Below are positions 33,820 through 44,659 of a DNA stretch of 60,000 nucleotides, piece after piece (the first letter of the stretch is position 1; each line of letters opens with the position of its first letter). Below the pieces are notes generated by a model. It did no database searches. It was not told where the DNA came from and saw only the letters and a list, made by a program, of their open reading frames with translations. The position numbers and the translations under genes are program-made. Origin of the DNA: Polytrichum commune (Eukaryota > Streptophyta > Polytrichopsida > Polytrichales > Polytrichaceae); contig OX485803.1 of assembly GCA_950295325.1 (NCBI GenBank), positions 24,616,001 through 24,676,000 of the forward strand, in the 5' to 3' direction.

Positions 33820-36203
33820 TCAGCCGTAGCACCGAATGGGGTCGTTGCACATCTTCGCAGCAGATTGCTTGCGGCCACTCACACCCTTGGCAAGGTACTG
33901 CTGGTGGTAATCCTCAGCCAAGTAGTAAGTGGTCGCTGGAAGAATCTCGGTCATGATTGGCTTTCCGAGCCGCGCCTCTTCCTCTTTCATTGAAGCAATT
34001 GCCTCCTCTTTCTGCTCCTCGGTATGGTAATAGATGCCAGAGCGGTACTGTGAACCCACATCATTACCCTGCAATTCATAACATGTAAGCATGTGAGCAG
34101 TGAAGTCAAATCATGAAATGTTATTTATCTCCAGTATCACCAGCCCCTGTATCATATACTCCCTCCGTCCCAAAATATTGTCCTACCCGCCGGAGTTTTA
34201 TATCCCAAAATATTTTTTCATATCCTACAAGAAGTGGGCTACTCCGGGAACATAACCATGTGAGACCCATCTACCCAGAGTGCTAATAAATAAAGTTTCG
34301 ATCGAATGAATATACAAAGATGAAGATTGCATACCTAGGGTTAAGAGGAGGGAGAAATAGGGGGCATGAAGAGAGGAAGGGAGAGAGTATAGTGCCTGGC
34401 GGTTCTTTTGGGTGGGGTCATGTTTCTTCCAGAAGACATCGAGAAGCGCCTTGTATGAAGTTTCGGCCGGGTCGAATTCCACCTGCACAGCTTCCACATG
34501 GCCTGTCTGCCCACTGCACACCTCCCTGTAGGCGGGGTTCTTAGTCTTGCCCTGAGTATACCCCACACTCGTCTGCGGACCAATCAACCAGCCAACCAAC
34601 GCTTGAGGGTTTAATGAAATACACACATCTCAAGAGGGAAAAACCAATAACTCAAAAATTTAAAACTCCTCGGAATACGCCAGATGCATCACCAACCAAC
34701 GAACTAAGAAGCCACTTATGCATGTCGCTTGCTCAACCACTGAACGCGAAGTCTTGGCTATGGTCTATGCCTTTCATAAGTTCAGACATTACTTATTGAG
34801 TAATAATACATTCGTCTTCTATGTGGATGATATGGTTTTGGATCGTTTAGTCAATAAACCACAGGTTTCCGGTAGACTACCCAGGTGGCTATTGATGTTT
34901 CTCGAATATGATTTCACAATCATATACAAACCCAGTAGGAGCCATACGATAATTGATTGACCATAAGGTTAGCTCAATCAGAACCGCCTACTGGATCAGA
35001 CAACCGACGCAAAACTTGCTATGCCTCATGTGCGCTCACCTTACACAAAGAAATTATACGACCAAGGGCTGGGATTAAACATGCTCTGTTTCTAAAAAAC
35101 CGATAGCTCAAGTCTTAGTGCCGCGACAAAGACCCCATGAAAGATGGCATCTATGTTTTATTTGGACAAGAATGAGGGAGCATGGCGTTTAGCAATGTTA
35201 TGATGCCAGATACATCACCAACCCACAAATTTATAACCTCTCGGGATGTGTCTCCACAAGAAACATTAACAACCCACAAATTTTAAATTCTCGAAATGTA
35301 TCTCCACAGGCACATCATCAACCCACAAATTTGAACCTCTCGGAACGTGTCCCCACAAGAAACATTATCAACCCATATATTAAACCCTCTTGGAAACATT
35401 AACACACAAACGAAGACCCCACAGAAACTTGAACAAACCACAAATCAAAACCTCTCGGAGTGTGTATCCACAAAAAATCAGCAACGCATAAAATTAAAAC
35501 CTCTCGGAGTGTGTCTCCACAGAACCATCAACAAACCCAAAAATTGAAATCTGTCAGAGTGTGTCTTCACAAGAAACATCATGAACCCACAAACTAAAAC
35601 CTCTCGGAATGTGTCTCCACAGAAACATGAACCCTCATATGAAAACCTCACAAAAATATCAAAAACCCACAAATTCAAAACCTCTCGGAGTATGTCTCCA
35701 CAAAAGCATCAACAATCCATAATTAAAACCTCTCGGAATGTATCTCCACAAGTGACATCAACCCCCGAACCGTCACCTTTCGACATGTGTCTCCACACAA
35801 ACATCAACAGCCAAAAAATTTAAAAACCTCACGGTATGTGCCTCCACCTACTAGTGGTTCAAAAACTTTGAGGCCACGATCCTCCGGTGCCGGAGAAGGA
35901 CACAGAAGCAAGACGTGCACAGAAATTTGAAGAATCTCCAAACAGAAAGAGATGAAACACTGATTACTAACTGACCTTGGTGACTCCAGGGACCCGTTGA
36001 AACGCCAATTCGACGCTCCAGAAACATCCTGCCGCAAACGTCGCCTGCTGCGCCATCGCCTCCAACAAACAATCCCTTCCGCTGTCCGCCGCTGCTTCTA
36101 ATACACGAATCGATGAGACCAAACCTATTAGCAAGCACAAAAGCACGTGAAAATGCTTGCAATTGAGGAATGGGGGCAATTTGAAGATGAGGTGGGTGCG
36201 CAT
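33820..36203 (-). CDS. MSRA: peptide methionine sulfoxide reductase A (MsrA), 3 exons
   Basis: Exons: 35976-36056 (to 36203 if the upstream ATG is used), 34396-34572, 33820-34068. It reduces Met-S-sulfoxide in proteins. The catalytic Cys is in [15 protein letters not shown]. Then come [32 protein letters not shown] and [23 protein letters not shown], where the joint is exactly as in the family. The C-terminus is CNDPIRCYG, as in plant cytosolic MsrA. From MAQQ (36056) it is 168 residues. An in-frame ATG at 36203 adds 49 residues, including a hydrophobic run ([15 protein letters not shown]) that could be a secretory signal, giving 217. The exon 2 donor is GC (CAG|GCACTA). Intron 1 (34573-35975) is filled with a Ty3 remnant and a minisatellite. 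Confidence 0.9.
34158..34240. mobile_element. Stowaway-like MITE end in MsrA intron 2
   Basis: TACTCCCTCCGTCCCAAAAT near 34157 is the classic Stowaway (Tc1/mariner-type) terminal sequence. 'tcccaaaatat' repeats about 40 bases later. No clean opposite end, so truncated or rearranged. Confidence 0.55.
34690..35090 (+). mobile_element. Ty3/gypsy retrotransposon remnant (RT/RNase H region)
   Basis: The frame at 34718-34960 reads [20 protein letters not shown], then YYVDD-like and [21 protein letters not shown], matching the RNase H part of plant Ty3/gypsy polyproteins, in sense opposite to MsrA. After a stop, 'SEPPTGSD'-like codons near 34985 match the linker that follows RNase H. No LTRs seen; an old fragment in MsrA intron 1. 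Confidence 0.8.
35205..35850. repeat. minisatellite, about 12 units of roughly 55 bp, in MsrA intron 1
   Basis: Repeated block: 'caacccacaaat', 'aaaacctctcgga', 'tgtgtctccacaagaaacat'. Units vary in length and sequence, with one deleted unit near 35390. It ends about 125 bp from exon 1. Confidence 0.85.
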
Positions 36204-37852
36204 TGTTCAGTTATGTCATGTTTTGGTAGCCAAGGTGGAAGATTGCCGCGTGGGGGACGCGAAGGTGAGGGCGAAGGAAGGCCCACGCTGCTTCAGAGTC
36301 GCCCTTTTCCTCATTAGGCCTTTCACATAAGTCAACACACTTCCTTCAATTAGTGCATGTGTGAACACAATAATTTTGGAGAATCTACATTTAAAAAAAA
36401 GTATCAATGTGGTCCACATTGATTCGAAGTCAATATCAATAATTCCGATGTCAAGGGGCCATTTCAAACACAAACCAAGGGCCGTTCTGACACTAGAAGG
36501 AAACATGGTCCTTTCCCACACAAAAAGAACACTAATCTAACACTTTTAAGTGAGCAGCACATATGTCATTGAATTTGCAGCCAGTGTGGAAAAGTTGTCA
36601 TCTTGGAACTGTCCTATTTTTCCCAAATGAGTGTCAGAAATGTGTCGTGGTTTAAGGCCTTTGACTGCGACAGTAATTAATGATTTTCATGAGGACCCTT
36701 GATTCTCATCCGAAGGCCATACCACTAACATGTTTTGCAAGAATTTGCATCAACTTATTTCTTGGAGGTGGTCTAACGCAAATTCTGGCAAATCATGAAA
36801 CATCAGTTATTATCTACCATGCAGGAATTCATTTAGACTTGTCATTCATGACAATCTCTTTGGGCCCTTAGGCCTTCACCTTCTAATGTGAAGTGGACTT
36901 GGCATGGATGGTCTCGGCTTCTTCAACCAATGAGAGAACTTAGAATGCAACAATCACCTGCCTTCAATCTCGTGCGTGAAGTGGCCCTAAGGTAAGGTAG
37001 GTCTACGTTAAGTGGGAATAAAATGGACACTTTTAGCTTTGCATACACTTCTTTTAGGTTATTAAACATGCAATTAGTAAGAGATGATAACCAAATCAAA
37101 AGCAAAGTTTCAGACATTTTCTTCATTATTTTCAAAGCTTATACAAAAATCTTGATCATTATCAATGTGAAGAATTTTATTTTTATTTTTTAGTCATATA
37201 GCTCTCCCCAATTAAGACGTTGTTGATTTTTTAGTGATTTCTGAACATAGAATAGTTAACAAATTTTGAAGATGAAATATTATAATCTTTGTTGAATACA
37301 TCTTTTTTGATATCCATTCTTAGATCCACACCTTTGAGCCACACACCACTTGAATATAGGAGTTCAATTACGATAATTAATCAAATCACCTTAATTCCTG
37401 CTTACCTCAAACATGAACAATCACATCATTATCTCAATTAGTGCATGCCGACTACACCATAATTTTAAAGTATCCACACATTTTTGACATTAATGAAGTC
37501 CGCATTAATTTGAAGTCAAAATTTCTGTAATAAAAGTGTATGGCACTTAAATAATGTGATGTCACATATTTGTTGACTTTAGAGGATATATTCCATTTTG
37601 AAGAAAATTCTAGCAATGGGTGACAAAAAGGAAGTTTCTATGTCATTCATGAGAGACTTTGTGTTGTTGAGGTATTGATGGTATTATTGAGTTAAGATAA
37701 CCACATCCAAATAGAGTGCACAACAAATATAGTGGACCACATTAATTTGAGCGCAGTTCAATAGACTTTGAGGTGGACAAAATAATCTTGCCACTTGATG
37801 ATAGCAAACACAACAACCCTCACCTTAGATATTATGTTCACCATGGTGCTAC
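36204..37852. other. upstream flank of MsrA and AT-rich spacer
   Basis: 36230-36300 is GC-richer and may be the MsrA promoter. A possible decayed inverted-repeat element with a 'ggccctaag' end lies near 36866-36995. No gene seen. Confidence 0.35.
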
Positions 37853-38150
37853 AGTGCCAATGCACACTCTAACAATGTCTTGGGCTTCCACAGCCCGGGC
37901 GGGTCTTGGAGGACATGAATTGTAATAGTAAAAAAAACAAGAGTATGAACGCAACAAAAATAATGTGTGGTTAAAACACATTTTTTCTTTTTTATCAATG
38001 GATAAAACATAGCCAATGTCTTTATTACATTGGGACAAAACACATGTTGCGTATTATTGTAGTTTGCAACTTGCCTTGGATGCAACATGGCTTTCCGCCT
38101 CCCAAATGGCTATCTGTAGCTGAAGCGGCCCATTTTGGACCATGTGCCCA
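37853..38150. mobile_element. element 'B', second copy, inverted
   Basis: The reverse complement shares ordered words with 31530-31843: 'ggcacatgg.ccaa', 'gttttatcc', 'cccaatg.aataaa.aca', 'ctgtggaagcc'. Diverged. Confidence 0.6.
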
Positions 38151-38205
38151 AGCCTCTACCTTAACCCCTAATGTTATGGGAGACCACATTGTGGTCTCAA
38201 GCTTA

Positions 38206-39194
38206 GGGGTACTACACCATTTCCAGTATTTAGTGTCACATACACTATTTGCAAAGGGCCTAAACTAGATGCCTAGAGGTCTCAAAGTGTCACGTCTGCT
38301 AATTATCAACATGATATTATTCATTAACAAATTTTACTTTTTTAAGTGAAAAAATATTTACATTATGACATTTAGTGTAGCACATTGGATACTTGAGATA
38401 ATAGTTTTGCGTTTTAGTTTGCAAGGGGGAAGATATCCTTGAGCATACTAAGGGGCGGTTTACACTATGGACCAAGAGCCATGACCATGAAATTCTAAAA
38501 TCTGTGATTGGAGAGTAAAGTGCTCTTGGTCCCATTTGGCTTTACACTACCTTGAAAAAAGGAGAATGACCACTAACTTTGAGGTCCCAAAAAACTACTA
38601 AAATCTGCCATTTGGATAATGTGCCATGGTCCAACGGGTTTTCCGTTGAGGCGAGGCAAAATGCTCAACTCAACGGAAATCAAGGGAGCCGTAAGGCTGA
38701 AAATTAGCCATTGGCCGAATTTATTTATTTTTTTCCCGAATTTTTTTGACGTTACTGTATTTATATTAAAAAAAATCAGCCCAAAGTTGTCCCGGTCCAA
38801 ATCCACTTTACACTACAAGAGTGACCAAGCCACTCAAAAATCCATTTTTGATTTTTCATGGTCACAGCTCTTGGCCAAGAGCTATGACCATGAAAATGAT
38901 TTAATTTTCTTGGTCATGGCTCTTGGTCCATAGTGTAAACCGCCCCTAATAGCAAGTATCATGTGTTTATATTTTAGTATGCAAGAAGAAGATATTCTTG
39001 ACCATTCTTTAACATAGGCATACACCTCATAACACTATTGAACAAAGATATGAATAGCGTAGTCGAACTCCAAATGTCATGAGGTGAAACTAATGGTGAA
39101 CTTTTTTGTCACTAGTGTGACCTAGCATACGCCTCAAAATAGTGTAAGACACTATTATGCATGTGACACTAAATACTATAAACAATGTACCCCC
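38206..39194. mobile_element. MITE 'E' (TTA target site) hosting MITE D
   Basis: The ends GGGGTAC...GTACCCC are followed inward by AGTATTTAGTGTCACAT on the left and its reverse complement on the right. TTA flanks at 38203-38205 and 39195-39197. MITE D interrupts it; without D it is about 490 bp. Confidence 0.75.
38452..38946. mobile_element. MITE 'D' nested inside E
   Basis: Terminal inverted repeats of about 36 bp, perfect at the ends, start GGGGCGGTTTACACTATGGA. TAA flanks at 38449-38451 and 38947-38949. Typical non-autonomous PIF/Harbinger features. Confidence 0.9.
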
Positions 39195-39197
39195 TTA

Positions 39198-40435
39198 GCA
39201 CATGTTGGTAGTCCTTTTCGAGAAGAGAATAGTTTTTTGGGGGCAGCATGCAAGATTTACGTCATGATGATGTAATGAAAAATGGATTTGGGTTCACCGT
39301 ACTATTCATGGTTCTCTGTTGAGCTCATGGTCAACCTCCCAACCAATGAACAATTTTCCCAATGAAAAGTATATTCATTCTTGATAACTATTGACTTTCA
39401 ATCCTCACATGGTGTTTATCTCCAAAGAAAAGTCGGTGAGAATATTTTTCCTATTCGCACCAAAAAACAACATAAACTAAATTTGAAAATAAATAATTAT
39501 TATTCTTCAAAGCATAATAAGAAATGCAAATTGTAAACTTCTTGGTACGTGTATCATCAAAGGTAATTATGCATGCATGATATAAGAAATATAGAAATGA
39601 AATGTCATGTATGGTAAATTGAACAATTTCCTAATTTCATTAACAAATGTTGCTCTCACTATATACACAAGATTATATTCTTTTATGCAATATACTATAT
39701 GTCATTAGTAAGTCATCATAAGATGACCATATTCATACAATATCAAGACAAACTACTGTCATGTCCATTTTGTGAAGTTTTTGCTTCGATATGCTTATTT
39801 GAAGTGCATGACCTTGTATAAAATGTCCAAGTGTACGGATGTGTTCATTGACTTCATGCCAATAATTTTGATTCATGGATGTTTCAAAAAGCAAGCTTGT
39901 AAATCTCCATTCACAATTGATCTTGAAAACACATAAAGCCTTGGAGATTATAAAGGTTGACATCCCTTGGTGATTTTCAACGCCAATCTCGTTGTTCGGT
40001 CAAGATCATTTTACCTTGGAGAAAAAATTCCTTTAAAATGCACCAAAAGGAATAACTCGTAACTTTAGGATCAAAGCGGATGCTTGCTTTTTGGTCCCTA
40101 TCATTCTTGTGCATCATGTGCATCAAAACTAGGATTTAAAAATAGTATGTTCGGATATTATGCATGAATTTTAGATGATTCCAAATTTCAATGTGATGTA
40201 CACTAAATTGCAAAACCACACAACTATCATGGTTGGTGAACATGAAATACAAACATTTGAAGTTGTGGCTGTTGTGTTGTTGCTTTTGTTGTTGTTGTTG
40301 TTTGATGTTCACCACCTTAGTCCACCCAGCTATGGTGGGGGGGTCCTTGGACCTTGTTGTATGGGTACCTCAAAGCCCTTTGGGGGGATACCATGGCCGG
40401 TATCTTCAAGGCACCAGTGGCTAGCTAGGAACTAG
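39198..40435. other. AT-rich spacer, no gene recognised
   Basis: A TTG/GTT microsatellite lies at about 40265-40302. Short frames only. Confidence 0.4.
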
Positions 40436-40439
40436 TATA

Positions 40440-40560
40440 GTGTGTCACTATAGTGTCCATCCTCGAAAGGGGAGAGTAGTATTGCCCCAATGTCCCCTTG
40501 TCTAGTGGGCATCGGGTCATTGACATTACGAACGAACACTTTATTCACGCCAACCCCTTG
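40440..40560. repeat. dispersed repeat, copy 1
   Basis: The reverse complement matches 53488-53605: 'gatgcccact.gacaa', 'ctcccctttcgag', 'gacactatagt'. Family unknown; possibly the end of an LTR-type element. Confidence 0.6.
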
Positions 40561-40884
40561 CTAAAAAGGGACAGGAGTTTCTATCTATGTTTGATGTTCA
40601 TGAACCCACAAATGTACATCCCTTATTATATTTGGACTTAGTGGTTTGTCCAAATATACATAAATGCCAGGTTTCATCTTCCCCCATTTGCTCCACATGG
40701 ATGATTTTATGACTTGGACATGACTCATTACCTAGAAACAAACAAATTAGTTGCATAGACTATAGTGGTAGCATTAGCATAACAATGGAATTTAAAGATG
40801 GGTCGCTTCGATGGTAATCAATGTTGGACTGGAATAAAAAAAGAAAAGAGTAGAGATGCCAATTGGCTTCAATTGGGGTTAGTG

Positions 40885-41300
40885 ATTGGGGAGATTTTTG
40901 GGCATAATCGGTTGAGATCCTAGTGTTTGCAAGTCCAACTAGTTACATGTTGACATCCTCCGGTTTTCCTTTATTAAACTGAGGTATATTCTATAAATTC
41001 CTCTAAAATGATCGGTAATTTTCTTGCAATCTTGAATTTGAACCGGTTATTTTTCAAACTCAACCGGTTCATTTGTAACTAACTGCCGGTTCTCCCCGAC
41101 CCCAATTTGGGGTCTTGGTATGGCATCTTTTTGGGAGAACTGGTTGAAGTTCAAGACTTCAGGAGAATTACATATCATTTTAGAGGAAACTATAGAATAT
41201 ACCTCAAATGAATGAAGCAAAACTGGAAGATGTCAATATGTAACCGGTTGGATTCAAAATCACCAGGATCTTGACCAACTATGTCCAAAACTTCATGTGC
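40885..41300. mobile_element. foldback element 'H'
   Basis: The left arm (about 40895-41050) and right arm (about 41130-41290) are diverged reverse complements, sharing 'gttgacatc.tcc', 'gaggtatattctata' and 'cctctaaaatgat'. AACCGGTT words recur. Half of this element forms the 3' end of the PAL-like gene. Confidence 0.75.
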
Positions 41301-41387
41301 GCTGCGGATATAGCCCTAGTACAGAGAACAGTCCAATGAATATAGCATAAACTATTATGTACTCAATTTTGTTTGTCAAAACTTCAT

Positions 41388-41540
41388 AACATTATTTAGA
41401 TCCATAATAGTGTTTTTGGGGTTGGGTATATTCAATGGAATATTATTGGATATTCCCCGTATTCAGTTTGAATGTGGGGAATATTTTGTGGAATATTGTC
41501 AGTCCCACAAAACATTGTTATGGATCTGAATAATATTATG
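41388..41540. mobile_element. small foldback MITE 'G', copy 1
   Basis: Ends 'acattatttagatccataa' and 'ttatggatctgaataat' are inverted. The interior has 'ggaatatt' and 'agtcccac'. Same family as 51728-51875. Confidence 0.75.
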
Positions 41541-41740
41541 TTAGAATAGGTATAAACTTATATATAAGAGCCTGCAAGGTTTCTTACGTGTGGAATGGAA
41601 TAGGGTTGGTGCATTATGTGGCATGATGCTTTGGTCCCAGTGTGTATTCCTTGCGTTAAAAATGTGCACAGTGAAATTGTGGATGTGCAAAGGGGTAGGT
41701 ACACACACAACAACAACAACAACAACAACTTTGTGCTAAA

Positions 41741-42068
41741 CACTACACAAAATATAATATTTAGTGCTTGATTATATTTAGTGTTGTTACCACCCTATCA
41801 TGCTCAACACTAATTTTCAATTCTTTGAGAATTAGTGTTAGACAGAAATGTGCTGCTACCTTCCCTATTGCCACCTCCCTTATTATATCCTTTTTTCCAT
41901 ATCCTTACTAACACTAAATTCAAACATGTAACTTCCACATATTACCATAGTTGATATTTAGTATTTGAGTTTACATTTAATGTTACTTACTTTGATAGGG
42001 TTATTGATATTTAGTGTATGCGTTCGTATTTAGTGTATCAAACACTAAATATCATATTTTGTGTAGTG
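41741..42068. mobile_element. MITE 'F' with CACTA...TAGTG ends
   Basis: CACTACACAAAATAT and its reverse complement bound a 328-bp AT-rich element, with TATTTAGTG words inward. The CACTA start suggests an En/Spm-type derivative, but no 3-bp target duplication is evident. Confidence 0.65.
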
Positions 42069-43675
42069 GGAACAACTCAAATTTTGTTGACACGACCCAT
42101 TTGATATTTGTCCCCAGCTAAGATCTATCAAAAAGACCATACTTTGTGTCAAATGTGTGTCAAACTGACCATTTCTTATACAATGAGCATAGGCTTGCCA
42201 CAACGAGCGACACATGACTGCCCTAGGGGGTGCACTTTTCACTAAAAATCAAGAACCACGTGCATTTGCAACATATATCTAAAAGTCCCCTATATACAAG
42301 TTTCTTTTTGTAAAATCAAGCAATACACGTACAATTTCAATGATAAAAATACAATTGACAATATGTATACGTAAAAAATTTACATTCATACATAGTCATT
42401 AATAGAAGTATACGAATTTGTTTTTGAATAATGATGAACCCCAAATCATATGTTTAATGTAGAACCTTAGCAATCGTTTATATAGTTGTTGAAGACTTTT
42501 TCATCCCCCCGGATGTAACTCATAAGCATCTAAATTTACAATATATGTCAAAGAATCTAATGCAATTATTGTTTCTAAATCTATCATCAAATGATCCATA
42601 AGATCGTAAGTCCACTTATTGTTGGTTATTTTTTGATACCAACATAAACCGATCTCCATACTTGTTTCTAGAACTTGCAGCCCTTAGGACTTTGAACAAT
42701 TGCAATCCCTGAATGTTTGTTCCAAATTGTTGCACACATCATAGGTTAACTAATGATACGAAAATGTTTGAGAGAATCCCCACTTGGGAATCAACACCTT
42801 GAAATGTTGATGCTGCCCATGATCTAACAAAGGAATCAACCACCCGCATCAACCACAAAGAAGCACTGGCCGTTCCTCTTGCAACCCTAAGCAAGAAGCT
42901 GCCAAACAATTGACATGTGACGACCCACCCACCCAAATACATGTCCATCCATCTATCTATCACGACTACACAACTTGCCTTCCTAGAATCAACTGCATAT
43001 TAGCCAATTTGTAATTCACGTGCACATGTGCCATGTCTTTGTACAACACAAATCAAATGAGTTTTGACAGAAATTCCAACCTCTACCAATTAGATGTACA
43101 CAACAAAATCTATGACGAAACATACACAAAAACCAAATTGAAAATCAGACCTCCCTTGATTTAGTTATCGTTATCACAAGTGCATGTGTGCTGATTTCTT
43201 AATTGGATACATAGGCCCCCCCAAGTGGCTTCACTGTTGAGTGCAGCGTAGGTAATTAATGTTTGAAGAAGTAGTCCAATTTCTTTTAGAATTGTGTCTT
43301 TATGATGTTGGCTCTTTGATCCTCACCAAACCACATACCAATCCAATGTAGGGATCCAATTAAGAAAATGAGCCACTTAAGACCCATCTACCATACTCAT
43401 GTGAAAGACCGTAATTCATATGCATGGGCGCCATGGGCATGTCTCCATGCTGCGATCATATTGACAGGTCCTATGGCAAAATGGGCTAAAGTGGAGAAGC
43501 CACCTGTTCGCTCCCTATTGGGTGGTAGCCTAATCCTGCCATTGGATATGGTGGAAAGTCTGAAATGTACGCATCTGGTAGATGTAGGAGCAGGGGATTG
43601 TGGAAGGATAAGGGATACAGTAGCTAGACTCACCACTCACAGTCAACACTCTGCCTCCAGTCCACAGCTCCTTGT
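42069..43675. other. intergenic, no gene recognised
   Basis: The frame at 43368-43841 (157 codons) overlaps a repeat and has no family motif. The AAGACCCATCTAC word is at 43379-43391. Confidence 0.4.
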
Positions 43676-44468
43676 GTTGGAGAAACTTATTAGGCTCACA
43701 CCCCTGGGTAAGGATTTTTTTTGCATACATGAATTGAACTGCCTTGATTTCCATTCATGTCTTGCTGATTGGCTCCACCAGCATTGCTCAGGAAACAAAT
43801 CCTTTCAATCTGCTGCTGCAATCGGTGTGAAGGTGGGATGACTCACAGCAAGGGGAGTGAGGATAGGTTAAGCGAAGCAAATGTGTTGAGCTCTTTTGAA
43901 TTGTCCGACATGCCATGGTTGTGTCTTCCCTTTGTTGGGTCCATCTTCGTTGTGAGCAAATGTTTTGCTGCTTTAGAGAACAGAGGGGAGGTTGTGAATT
44001 CTGAACCTTTTCCGTAGTTGTTTGGGTTGCCTTGCAATTTACGTACGCCTCATTAGTTTGGTTCATCGGCATTGTGAGGAAAAGGCTTCCGTGTTGGGGA
44101 AACTTAAGCTCTTGAAACACCCTTGGGCAAAGCTTGTTATACTTGAACTGCTTTGCATTCCATTTATGTTCTGCTGATTGGGTCCATCAGAATTGCTCAG
44201 GAAAACGATCCTGCTGAAATTGGTCTGAAGGTATGAGAGAAAGGGGAGGGTGAGTTAAGTATATGTTTTAGTTTTTTTTGAATTTTCTGACATGTCATGC
44301 ATGTGTCTCCCCCTTGTTGGGTCTATCTTCATTGTGAGCAACGGGGTTGATTCTTTAGAGAACATAGGGGAAGTTTTGAATTCTGAATCTTTCTCGCAGT
44401 TGTTTGAGTTGCCTTGTATTTTATGCACGTATGATTAGTTGGGTCCATTGGCATCATGAGGAAAAAGC
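43676..44468. repeat. tandem duplication of about 415 bp upstream of TL29
   Basis: 43676-44092 and 44093-44468 share 'gtgttgg.gaaactta', 'gctgattgg.tccacca', 'gttgggtc.atcttc', 'ttgtttg.gttgccttg' in order. Diverged copies in the promoter-side region. Confidence 0.8.
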
Positions 44469-44659
44469 TCACAATTCCTTCGAATTCGTTTTTCAATTCT
44501 AAAACCTTGGGGATAGTGACGAGAATTGAAGGGTTTTGTTGGGCTCTTGATCGTTGAATCTGATTGTGTAATTTGGGGTTATTGCGATTTTGGTTCTTGG
44601 CTGAAGAATCGTGGCTTGAGGGGGAGATAGGGATCCCTTGAGACTTGGAAGTCGCTAAT

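Noticed and set aside
35205-35850. CRISPR-like array
   Set aside because: Units are contiguous and variable with no unique spacers; it is an intronic plant minisatellite.
43368-43841. 157-codon frame upstream of TL29
   Set aside because: It overlaps the tandem duplication and has no family motif.
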